Source of the DNA: Burkholderiales bacterium Ga0074133
Lineage (GTDB): Bacteria; Pseudomonadota; Gammaproteobacteria; Burkholderiales; Burkholderiaceae_C
Length of the DNA: 52,030 bases
Direction of reading: 5' to 3'
NCBI GenBank assembly: GCA_001464865.1
Contig: LNEG01000230.1
Span: 1-52,030 of the forward strand
Position 1 is the stretch's first letter. Every line of letters begins with the position of its first letter. Under the pieces are notes generated by a model. It was not told the DNA's origin, did not search any database, and saw nothing but the letters and a program-made list of their open reading frames with translations. This document shows positions 40,893 through 48,218 of this stretch, one piece after another. The translations under genes were made by a program, and so were the position numbers.

Positions 40893-40966
40893 GGAGGGCT
40901 GCAACGTGCCGAGCCCGCCACAGCTTCCGCGGACTCCAACGCACCGCCCCTCGGGGCTGACCCGTC

Positions 40967-41536
40967 TTGGCCACTGAACAAGAACTCTCCGATTTCCTCA
41001 AAAGTGTAGAAAAGCGCGCTTTCAAGCGCTCGCTCTACCATGTGCGCAATGAGGAAGCGGCACTGGACATCGTCCAGGACAGCATGCTCAAGTTGGCCGA
41101 GCATTACGGAGACAAGCCTGCGGCAGAACTCCCCATGCTTTACCAGCGAATTCTGTCCAACTGCACACTGGACTGGTTTCGTCGCCAGAAGACGCGCAAT
41201 GCACTGTTTTCGAGCATGAGTGACTTCGAAGGACCCGGTGAAGATGGCACGGATTTTGATCTGTTAGAAGCGTACTCAGGCCCGGACGATGGAGATCGCG
41301 CCGAAAGCGCGGAGGACATCACTCGCCGGGCGCAGATCTTTCGGGGCATAGAAGCCGAGATCGCAGAACTTCCGCCACGTCAACGGGAAGCCTTCCTCAT
41401 GCGTTACTGGGAAGAAATGGATGTAGCAGAGACGGCAGCCGCAATGGGCTGTTCCGAGGGCAGCGTCAAAACGCATTGTTTTCGCGCCATACAAACCCTG
41501 GGCAAGGCACTGAAAGCCAAAGGAATCGAGCCATGA
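40967..41536 (+). CDS. ECF-type RNA polymerase sigma factor
   Basis: A 189-residue sigma-70 family protein of the extracytoplasmic-function class. Region 2 is seen in RSLYHVRNEEAALDIVQDSM and LDWFRRQKTRNALF. Region 4 has the helix-turn-helix in AELPPRQREAFLMRYWEEMD and VAETAAAMGCSEGSVKTHCF. An in-frame TGA ends just 7 bases upstream, so the start is a TTG at 40967; no ATG is available before region 2. A rare start could limit synthesis. The next gene overlaps by ATGA. DUF3619 may act as its anti-sigma partner, which is inferred from position and the single membrane helix only. Confidence 0.9.
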   Translation: MATEQELSDFLKSVEKRAFKRSLYHVRNEEAALDIVQDSMLKLAEHYGDKPAAELPMLYQRILSNCTLDWFRRQKTRNALFSSMSDFEGPGEDGTDFDLLEAYSGPDDGDRAESAEDITRRAQIFRGIEAEIAELPPRQREAFLMRYWEEMDVAETAAAMGCSEGSVKTHCFRAIQTLGKALKAKGIEP

Positions 41537-41982
41537 ACACCGCACAGACACCTTCGATTGAGACTCAAGCCGCCGCAGACCGTTTTGCACGCAGAGTCGC
41601 GGTGCGCCTGTCAGCCGGCTCAGACGATCTCCCCTACGACATCTCGGAGCGCCTGCGTGCCGCACGGATGCAGGCGGTGGCCAAGCGCAAGGTAGTAGCA
41701 CCGGTCTTGCGTACGGCACCGGCTATCGTGAGCGCTGGCGGTACAGCGACCCTGGGCCGTGGTGGCGAAGGCGGGGGCTGGGTGAGCGCCTTGCTCTCGT
41801 CCATCCCTCTGCTGGCCCTGGTGGCGGGGCTGGTGATGATCAACATTGCGCAAGATGAAAAAAACACGAACGACGTGGCTGAAGTAGATGCTGCGCTGTT
41901 GACCGACGACCTGCCACCATCTGCATACGCAGATCCCGGATTTGTGCAGTTTCTGAAAACGTCCGCAGCGCAGGCGCGCTGA
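41533..41982 (+). CDS. DUF3619 membrane protein, possible anti-sigma factor
   Basis: A 149-residue protein of the DUF3619 family: an N-terminal soluble part (TQAAADRFARRVAVRLSAGS and DLPYDISERLRAARMQAVAK), one membrane helix near residues 84-105 (WVSALLSSIPLLALVAGLVM), and an acidic C-terminal tail of about 45 residues. The ATG overlaps the stop of the sigma factor gene, which implies translational coupling. The one-helix layout with a basic-helical N-terminus fits a membrane anti-sigma factor, but no zinc-binding motif is seen and this role is inference. Together with the DUF3106 and RDD genes downstream it forms a unit often seen in Burkholderiales. Confidence 0.82.
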   Translation: MNTAQTPSIETQAAADRFARRVAVRLSAGSDDLPYDISERLRAARMQAVAKRKVVAPVLRTAPAIVSAGGTATLGRGGEGGGWVSALLSSIPLLALVAGLVMINIAQDEKNTNDVAEVDAALLTDDLPPSAYADPGFVQFLKTSAAQAR

Positions 41983-42013
41983 ACCCGGCGCCCTGCCTGG
42001 CACCGCGGACCGC

Positions 42014-42907
42014 ATGCCCATCAAGTCTTCCGACGTCCACGACTCCGTGCCAGCCTTTGTGCTGGCATCGGTGCTTCTGGCTACGCTGACGGCCGGAGGC
42101 TGGATGGCCTTGGATCGCATTCGCATGGCACCGGGAACCGCACTGGTAGCCGGAGCGGCGGCGGCGGTGGCCAGCCCCAACTACGCACGCAGCACGGCTG
42201 GGGCGCGTCTGACCACGGCGCCTGAATCCGAAACCGGCCCCAGCTGGGAATCCTTGGGCACTGCACAGCAGCTGGCGCTTTACCCGCTGGCCGAGCGCTG
42301 GGTAATGATCAGCGAAGCCCAGAAGCGGCGCTGGCTGGCTCTCGCAGTCAACTTCTCAGCCTTGCCAGCCGCAGAGCAGGCAAAAGTCCACGAGCGCATG
42401 TCCGAATGGGCGAACCTGAGCGCCCAGCAACGCAACCAGGCGCGCTTGAACTACGCCGTCACCAGTCGCCTGGGACTCGATGACAAGCGCGCACAATGGG
42501 AGGCCTACCAGGCGCTGTCTGATGCGGAGCGGGCAGCACTTGCGGCAGCAGCCCAGCCCAAGCCCAAGGGCGCTGCCACTGCGCTCAGCCCGGTACCCGC
42601 CAAAAAACTGGCGCAGGTACCGGCCGCCGTGCAGGCCAACCCCGAACGGCCCAACGCGCCCAAGATTCCGCCTGTCATCGACAACGCACCGCGGGTGGCT
42701 GCGCCTGTGTCGCCAGCCACCCTGCAGGCACCGGGTGCACCGCAACCGGCACCAGCCTCGACGGTCGTCGAGACCGCACCTGTGGCGACGCCAGTAGCGG
42801 TTCCAGCCCCCCTGCCGGCCATACCCGAGACCGCCGAAGCTGCTGCGGCCGCACCAGCCACCCCAGCGCCGGTCACGCCAGACAACTCCGGGTTGTATCC
42901 TCAGTAG
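42014..42907 (+). CDS. DUF3106-containing periplasmic/membrane-anchored protein
   Basis: A 297-residue protein. A hydrophobic segment near residues 14-32 (PAFVLASVLLATLTAGGW) anchors or exports it. The DUF3106 domain follows: GPSWESLGTAQQLALYPLAE, the repeated W-x(3)-L helices in KRRWLALAVNFSALPAAEQA, and MSEWANLSAQQRNQARLNYA. The last 100 residues are Pro/Ala-rich and low in complexity. A second W-rich helix, AQWEAYQALSDAERAAL, closes the domain. Function is unknown. It starts 31 bp after the DUF3619 gene, so it is likely part of the sigma factor operon; it may sense envelope stress, which is inference. Confidence 0.83.
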   Translation: MPIKSSDVHDSVPAFVLASVLLATLTAGGWMALDRIRMAPGTALVAGAAAAVASPNYARSTAGARLTTAPESETGPSWESLGTAQQLALYPLAERWVMISEAQKRRWLALAVNFSALPAAEQAKVHERMSEWANLSAQQRNQARLNYAVTSRLGLDDKRAQWEAYQALSDAERAALAAAAQPKPKGAATALSPVPAKKLAQVPAAVQANPERPNAPKIPPVIDNAPRVAAPVSPATLQAPGAPQPAPASTVVETAPVATPVAVPAPLPAIPETAEAAAAAPATPAPVTPDNSGLYPQ

Positions 42908-42933
42908 TCCTGTTTCTGCTGATCTGTATCGGA

Positions 42934-43485
42934 ATGCCTTCCCCGACCTCGCCCACTTCTACTGCCGATTCCGCCCCGTCCTCCGCCGTGGGCAGCCTCA
43001 CCCACGCGCCAACTCCGGGTCTGTGGCGGCGAATGGCCTGCTGGCTGTACGAGGGAATGCTGATGTTCGGCGTGGTGTTCATCGCCGGCTACCTGTTCGG
43101 TACGCTGAGCCAGACGCGCAACGCGATGGACAACCGCCACGCCCTTCAGGCGTTTCTATTCATCGTCTTTGGCATCTACTTCGCCTGGTTCTGGGCCAAG
43201 GGCCAGACCCTGGCTCAAAAAACCTGGCATATCCGCGTGGTTGACACCGCTGGGCTGCCCGTGAGCCAGGCCCGTGCGCTACTGCGCTACGTGGTCAGCT
43301 GGGTGTGGTTTCTGCCCCCGCTGGCTGCCTATGCATTCGGAGTTTCGGCCATTGAGGTGCTGGTGCTGACGCTGGGCTGGGTTGCCGTGTGGGCCATTCT
43401 CAGTCGCTTTCATCCACGCCAGCAGTTCTGGCATGACGCCTGGGCAGGCACCCGACTGGTGCATTACGTTCCGCCGCGCAAGTAA
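42934..43485 (+). CDS. RDD-family inner-membrane protein
   Basis: A 183-residue membrane protein of the RDD family. The conserved arginine appears in PGLWRRMACWLYEGMLMFGV at the first helix, the second region in WFWAKGQTLAQKTWHIRVVD, and the DD-like element in QFWHDAWAGTRLV. Three or four helices are predicted by eye. Family members have been linked to ion or small-molecule transport, but no substrate can be assigned. It begins 26 bp after the DUF3106 gene and probably ends the sigma factor unit. Confidence 0.87.
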   Translation: MPSPTSPTSTADSAPSSAVGSLTHAPTPGLWRRMACWLYEGMLMFGVVFIAGYLFGTLSQTRNAMDNRHALQAFLFIVFGIYFAWFWAKGQTLAQKTWHIRVVDTAGLPVSQARALLRYVVSWVWFLPPLAAYAFGVSAIEVLVLTLGWVAVWAILSRFHPRQQFWHDAWAGTRLVHYVPPRK

Positions 43486-43550
43486 CGTTCCTGGACTGAC
43501 ATAGCTCGTCCGGCAGCTATCGGGGCGTGCTTGTTCGCCGCCTCCTGCAA

Positions 43551-43556
43551 GAAAAT
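43551..43556 (+). promoter_or_regulatory. -10-like GAAAAT directly before dgkA
   Basis: GAAAAT ends 6 bases before the dgkA ATG and no Shine-Dalgarno sequence is present. It is a possible leaderless promoter, as at rlhA and map. Confidence 0.3.
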
Positions 43557-43562
43557 GCCCGC

Positions 43563-43976
43563 ATGACACCCCCCCCCCTCCACGGGCCATCCGGCCCCGC
43601 CAATCCGCAAAAAGCCCGCAAAGGATTCGCTCGCATCTGGCATGCAGGTGGCTATTCGCTGGCGGGGCTGCGCGCTGGCTGGCATGAAAAGGCCTTTCGT
43701 CAGGAGGCGTTGGCCGCAGCGGTCTTGTTGCCAGCCTCCCTGTGGATTGGAAACAGCTGGATCGAAGTTGCGCTGCTGGCCGGTTCCGTCTGGCTGGTGA
43801 TGGTGGTGGAGTTGCTGAACACCGGTATCGAGTCTGCCATCGACCGGGTGGGCCCGGAGTGGCATGCGCTTTCCAAGCGCGCCAAAGACATGGGCAGCGC
43901 CGCCGTACTGATGTCGCTGCTGTTGTGCGCCGCCATCTGGGGCACTGCCCTCTATCAAAAGGTTTTCAATGGCTGA
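43563..43976 (+). CDS. dgkA: Diacylglycerol kinase
   Basis: A 137-residue integral membrane kinase that recycles diacylglycerol to phosphatidate. The family signature lies in VVELLNTGIESAIDRVGPEW and LSKRAKDMGSAAVLMSLLL (about residues 81-120), with three membrane helices and the catalytic glutamate of ELLNT. The N-terminal part, about 20 residues, is longer than in E. coli. Its codons 3-5 sit in a run of ten C residues, so slippage would shift the frame at the very start. It ends in an 8-base overlap with the LOG gene. Confidence 0.9.
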   Translation: MTPPPLHGPSGPANPQKARKGFARIWHAGGYSLAGLRAGWHEKAFRQEALAAAVLLPASLWIGNSWIEVALLAGSVWLVMVVELLNTGIESAIDRVGPEWHALSKRAKDMGSAAVLMSLLLCAAIWGTALYQKVFNG

Positions 43977-44565
43977 ACCTGCTTTTTCCGTCTGTGTCTA
44001 CTGCGGTTCCCGCCCCGGGGACCACAACCCCGCCTTCGCCGACAGCGCCCGCGCGGTGGGCCAATGGATTGGCCAACATGGCGGCCAGCTGGTGTACGGT
44101 GGGGGCCGTAGCGGCCTGATGGGCACCGTCGCTGAAGCTGCGCGGCTGGCCGGCGGGCGGGTAGTGGGCGTGATACCCCAGGCGCTCGTCGACAAGGAAC
44201 TGGCCAACCGGGCGTGCGATGAGTTGCATGTAGTGCAGACCATGCATGAACGAAAAGCCATGATGGCCGAGCGCAGCGACGCATTCCTGGCGCTGCCTGG
44301 CGGCATTGGTACTTTTGAAGAACTGTTTGAAGTGTGGACCTGGCGCCAGCTGGGCTATCACGACAAGCCACTGGGCTTGCTCAACACCGCTGGCTACTAC
44401 GACGGGCTGCTGGGTTTCCTGCAGCACAGCGTGACCAGCGGCTTCATGGGCGAATGGCAGATGGGCCTGCTCCAAGTGGATACATCGCCCGATGCGCTGC
44501 TGCGCACGCTGGTGCAGTCGGCAGGGCCTGGCCAGACGCCGGTCCCGCTCCGCTCCGTGATTTGA
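43969..44565 (+). CDS. LOG-family protein (TIGR00730), possible cytokinin riboside phosphate hydrolase
   Basis: A 198-residue Rossmann-fold protein. The LOG signature PGGIGTFEE is at residues 110-118, and a second motif MHERKAMMAERSDAFLALPG precedes it. The N-terminus FSVCVYCGSRPGDH is typical. LOG enzymes release the base from nucleoside 5'-monophosphates, including cytokinin forms; in non-plant-associated bacteria the role is often nucleotide hydrolysis of unknown purpose. The ATG overlaps the dgkA end, implying coupling. It converges with glnB across 134 bp in which I see nothing. Confidence 0.9.
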   Translation: MAEPAFSVCVYCGSRPGDHNPAFADSARAVGQWIGQHGGQLVYGGGRSGLMGTVAEAARLAGGRVVGVIPQALVDKELANRACDELHVVQTMHERKAMMAERSDAFLALPGGIGTFEELFEVWTWRQLGYHDKPLGLLNTAGYYDGLLGFLQHSVTSGFMGEWQMGLLQVDTSPDALLRTLVQSAGPGQTPVPLRSVI

Positions 44566-44699
44566 ACGCTGCGGGACAGGCGCTGCAGTGCGCGGTGCCA
44601 CCCACATTCGCCAGCGGGGATCAGCGCATCGGTGCCGCCAGTGAAGGCGCGTTGCAGGAACGCGAGGCGCAGCGTGCGCCCCGCCCTGCCCAGGAATGA

Positions 44700-45056
<357 letters not shown>

Positions 45057-45091
45057 TTAAGAAAAAGGGTCGGGCGGACAGCCGGGCGGCG

Positions 45092-46750
45092 TCAGGCCCT
45101 GAATTTGCTGGTGATAGGGTAACGCCAGTCCTTGCCGAAACTGCGGCCCGTCACGCGCAGGCCTACCGGGGCCTGGCGGCGCTTGTATTCATTGAGCTTG
45201 ATGAGGCGCGTGACACGTTCGACATCGGCACGCTCAAAGCCGCTCGCGATGATCGACTCGATGGGTTCGTCGTTTTCCATGTAGCGCGCGATGATCGCGT
45301 CCAGCACCTCGTACGGCGGCAGGCTGTCCTGGTCTTTCTGGTCGGGGCGAAGTTCGGCGCTCGGTGGGCGCGTGATGATGCGCTCGGGGATCGGGTTGGC
45401 GCCCGTGCCGTACGGGTCGTGGGCATTGCGCCATCGCGCCAGGTCGAACACGCGTGTCTTGGCCACGTCCTTGATCACGGCAAAGCCGCCCGCCATGTCG
45501 CCATACAGGGTGCAGTAGCCGGTGGCCATCTCGCTCTTGTTGCCGGTGGTGAGCACGATGGAGCCAAATTTGTTGGACAGCGCCATCAGCAGCGTGCCGC
45601 GGATGCGCGCCTGCAGGTTCTCTTCGGTGGTGTCCTCGGGCAAGCCCGCAAACTCCCCCGCCAGCGCAGCCTTGAACGCCTCGAACTGCGGGCGGATCGA
45701 GATCTCGTCGTAGCGCACGCCCAGCCGCTCGGCCATCTCGCGCGCGTCGATCCAGCTGATGTCGGCGGTGTAGGGCGAAGGCATCATCACCGCGCGCACC
45801 TTGTTGGCACCCAGCGCATCCACCGCCACCGCCAGCACCAGCGCCGAGTCGATACCGCCCGACAGGCCCAGCACCGCCCCCGGAAAGCCGTTCTTGCCGA
45901 TGTAGTCGCGCACGCTCAGCACCAGGGCGTCCCACAGGTCAGCCTCAGGGGAAGGCACAGGGGCCACATCCGATTCAATATTGATAGCACCCTGCCCTTT
46001 TATTACCTGGACATGGACCATTTTCTCCACAAAACCAGGTGCCCGTGCTGCCACGGAGCCGTCTGCACGGAGTGCGAACGAGCGGCCCTCGAACACGACC
46101 TCGTCCTGACCGCCCACCAAGTGGGCATAGACCAGTGGCAGCCCTGTTTCGAGCACCCGTTCGCGCATGGTCTGCTCGCGCACGGCGCTCTTGCCGACGT
46201 GAAATGGCGATGCGTTGATCACCACAAGCAACTCGGCGCCAGCGGCCGCGGCATCGTGCGCAGGGCCGGGGTACCAGGCGTCTTCGCAGATCAGCACGCC
46301 GATGCGCACGCCTTCCACCTCGACCACACACGAGCCCGCGCCCGGCACGAAGTAACGGCGCTCGTCAAACACCAGGTAATTGGGCAGCTCGCGCTTGGCA
46401 TAGGTCTGCTCGATCTTGCCGTCGCGCACCACGCTGGCGGCATTGAAACAGCGACTGAACGCGGGAGCATCTGTCGACAGGGCCTCGGGGTGGCCGAGCA
46501 CGATGGCAAGGCCTTTCAACCCTGCGGTCTCGCGGGCCACGGTTTTCACGGCATCATCGCAAGCCGCCATGAAGGCGGGGCGCAGGAACAGGTCTTCCGC
46601 CGCATAGCCACAGATGGCCAGCTCAGGCGTCAGCAACAGGCGGGCGCCCTGTGCGTACGCTTCGCGGGCGGCGGAAATGATCTTCTGGGCATTCCCGGGC
46701 ATGTCGCCCACCACAAAGTTGAGCTGCGCAGTGCAAATGGAGAGCGTCAT
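45092..46750 (-). CDS. nadE: Glutamine-dependent NAD+ synthetase
   Basis: A 552-residue two-domain enzyme making NAD+ from deamido-NAD+. The N-terminal nitrilase-like glutaminase (residues 1-240) has the Glu-Lys-Cys set in LLLTPELAICGY, QTYAKRELPNYLVFDE and GVLICEDAWYPGP. The C-terminal synthetase has the P-loop GLSGGIDSALVLAVAVDALG and TTGNKSEMATGYCTLYGD. The start at 46750 (MTLSICTAQLNFVVGD) is canonical. The linker near residues 246-259 coincides with a segment resembling the dispersed repeat. It is followed by glnB. PII control of glutamine-dependent NadE has been reported in related nitrogen-fixing bacteria, so the pairing is probably functional. Confidence 0.95.
   Translation of the reverse strand: MTLSICTAQLNFVVGDMPGNAQKIISAAREAYAQGARLLLTPELAICGYAAEDLFLRPAFMAACDDAVKTVARETAGLKGLAIVLGHPEALSTDAPAFSRCFNAASVVRDGKIEQTYAKRELPNYLVFDERRYFVPGAGSCVVEVEGVRIGVLICEDAWYPGPAHDAAAAGAELLVVINASPFHVGKSAVREQTMRERVLETGLPLVYAHLVGGQDEVVFEGRSFALRADGSVAARAPGFVEKMVHVQVIKGQGAINIESDVAPVPSPEADLWDALVLSVRDYIGKNGFPGAVLGLSGGIDSALVLAVAVDALGANKVRAVMMPSPYTADISWIDAREMAERLGVRYDEISIRPQFEAFKAALAGEFAGLPEDTTEENLQARIRGTLLMALSNKFGSIVLTTGNKSEMATGYCTLYGDMAGGFAVIKDVAKTRVFDLARWRNAHDPYGTGANPIPERIITRPPSAELRPDQKDQDSLPPYEVLDAIIARYMENDEPIESIIASGFERADVERVTRLIKLNEYKRRQAPVGLRVTGRSFGKDWRYPITSKFRA
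45974..46015 (+). repeat. Possible dispersed repeat fragment inside nadE
   Basis: The plus strand reads TTCAATATTGATAGCACCCT and CCTTTTATTACCTGG, resembling the left half of the dispersed family. It is antisense to nadE and falls exactly in the linker between the two enzyme domains, where the translation is VIKGQGAINIESD. The match is short and less certain than the others. Confidence 0.4.
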
Positions 46751-46830
46751 GGAACTGGAATGGGCCAATGCAGCCCGGTTGAAACCCACCAGCGCAGACC
46801 GGAGGCGCAGTGGCAGCAGCGCGGACCAGC

Positions 46831-48171
46831 ATGGCTGAGGAAAACACCATTATCGCCCGCGTGCTTGCATCTCCGCTGGACGTGGACAAAGCCGCCTGGA
46901 ACGCCCTGCTGGCCCGGCAGGCCCACCCCACGCCCTTCATGCGGCACGAATACCTGGCCGCCCTGCACGAGAGCGGCAGCGCCACCCCACGCACCGGCTG
47001 GACACCCCGCTTCATGACCCTGTGGGACGGCGAAGAACTTGCAGCCGCCTGCCCGCTGTACCTCAAGGAACACTCGTACGGTGAATACGTCTTCGACTGG
47101 GCCTGGGCCAACGCCTATGAGCAGCACCGGGTACCGTACTACCCCAAGGCCGTCATCGCCGTGCCCTTCACCCCCGTGCCCGGCTCGCGCCTGCTGGCGC
47201 GCGATACGGCGTTGCGTACCCTGCTGGTGCAGGCGGTCACGCAGTGGTGCGAGGAAGAAGGTATCTCGTCTGTGCATGTGCTGTTTGCCGCAGACGACGA
47301 TGTGCAGACCAGCGCATCGCAGGGCCTGATGCTGCGGCACACGGTCCAGTTCCACTGGAAGAATGTGGCCCCCACGCTCCCTGCTGCGCATGGTTCGCTG
47401 CCCCCCGAGGGGGCCCTTCACGCCTTGGGGCGGCCCGGCGGCGTGGAGACTGCGGCCCCCACGCTCCCCGCTGCGCATGGTTCGCTGCCCCCCAAGGGGG
47501 CCCTCCACGCATCGGGGCGGCCCTTTGAGAGCTTTGACGACTTCCTGTCCAGCCTGTCGCAAGACAAGCGCAAGAAGATTCGGCAGGAGCGGCGGCGGGT
47601 GGCCGAGGCGGGTGTGACGTTTCGCTGGGCGCGCGGCGCCGACATCAGTGCGGAGGACTGGGAATTTTTCTATCGCTGCTACGAGCGCACATACCTTGAG
47701 CATGGCAACCCGCCCTACCTGACGCGCGCCTTTTTTGCGGCGATGGCGGCCCACATGCCTGAGGCCTGGCTACTGTTTGTGGCCGAACGTGACGGCAAAC
47801 CGATTGCTACAAGTTTGATAGCAATTGGTGCATATGATTCCTGGGCTAGCGGCCAAAATGACTCAAAAATGGTCGCTTACGGCCGATACTGGGGTGCGCT
47901 GGAGCGGGTGGACTGCCTGCACTTTGAGGCGTGCTACTACCAACCGCTGGCGTGGTGTATCGACCATGGAGTGGTGCGCTTTGAAGGCGGCGCGCAGGGC
48001 GAGCACAAGATGGCCCGGGCCCTGCTGCCGGTGCAGACCACCAGCAGCCACTGGCTGGCGCACCCGGCGTTTGCCGAGGCCGTGGAGCGGTTTCTGGAAC
48101 GCGAAGGCCAGGGCGTCAACGCCTATATGGAGTCGCTGAACGACCGCCTTCCGTTCCGGCAGGGAACCTGA
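46831..48171 (+). CDS. COG3146 (DUF482) acyltransferase-like protein with repeat-derived insertions
   Basis: A 446-residue protein of the COG3146 family, related to FemAB/GNAT acyltransferases and annotated as peptidoglycan-like biosynthesis; true substrate unknown. Family marks: TPFMRHEYLAALHESGSATP, YGEYVFDWAWANAYEQHRVP, DKRKKIRQERRRVAEAGV, and the C-terminal DCLHFEACYYQPLAWCIDHG. Two unusual blocks interrupt it in frame. Residues 180-231 come from two 69-bp GC-rich repeats (PTLPAAHGSLPPEGALHALG and a near copy). Residues about 324-347 come from the dispersed AT-type repeat (IAIGAYDSWASGQNDSK). The flanking family sequence is otherwise continuous. The start is the ATG at 46831; a GTG at 46810 is possible. 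Whether the protein is still active is unknown. Confidence 0.85.
   Translation: MAEENTIIARVLASPLDVDKAAWNALLARQAHPTPFMRHEYLAALHESGSATPRTGWTPRFMTLWDGEELAAACPLYLKEHSYGEYVFDWAWANAYEQHRVPYYPKAVIAVPFTPVPGSRLLARDTALRTLLVQAVTQWCEEEGISSVHVLFAADDDVQTSASQGLMLRHTVQFHWKNVAPTLPAAHGSLPPEGALHALGRPGGVETAAPTLPAAHGSLPPKGALHASGRPFESFDDFLSSLSQDKRKKIRQERRRVAEAGVTFRWARGADISAEDWEFFYRCYERTYLEHGNPPYLTRAFFAAMAAHMPEAWLLFVAERDGKPIATSLIAIGAYDSWASGQNDSKMVAYGRYWGALERVDCLHFEACYYQPLAWCIDHGVVRFEGGAQGEHKMARALLPVQTTSSHWLAHPAFAEAVERFLEREGQGVNAYMESLNDRLPFRQGT
47368..47523 (+). repeat. Two tandem 69-bp GC-rich palindromic repeats inside a gene
   Basis: Units at 47368-47436 and 47455-47523 differ by eye at five positions and are separated by 18 bp, giving a period of 87 bp (29 codons). 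Each contains GCTGCCCCCCNAGGGGGCCC, a hairpin-forming palindrome. Both are read in the same frame as the host gene, without stops. Confidence 0.9.
47802..47873 (+). repeat. Dispersed TTGCTAT-type repeat, copy 7, inside the COG3146 gene
   Basis: Reads ATTGCTACAAGTTTGATAGC, AATTGGTGCATATGATTCC, then TGGGCTAGCGGCCAAAATGA and CTCAAAAATGG, the full block order of the family. It is in frame with the host gene and in the same orientation. Confidence 0.75.
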
Positions 48172-48218
48172 GCCAACGCTGAACAGAAGCCCGCTCGCGG
48201 CGCCGGTAGTTCAGCGGA

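Noticed and set aside
40674-40904. N-terminal extension or leader peptide upstream of ilvB
   Set aside because: The open frame continues upstream but has no branched-chain codon run and no terminator hairpin like that before leuA.
43498-43530. Possible further dispersed repeat copy before dgkA (ATAGCTCGTCCGGCAGCTAT)
   Set aside because: Only short blocks match the family; the right-hand part is missing.
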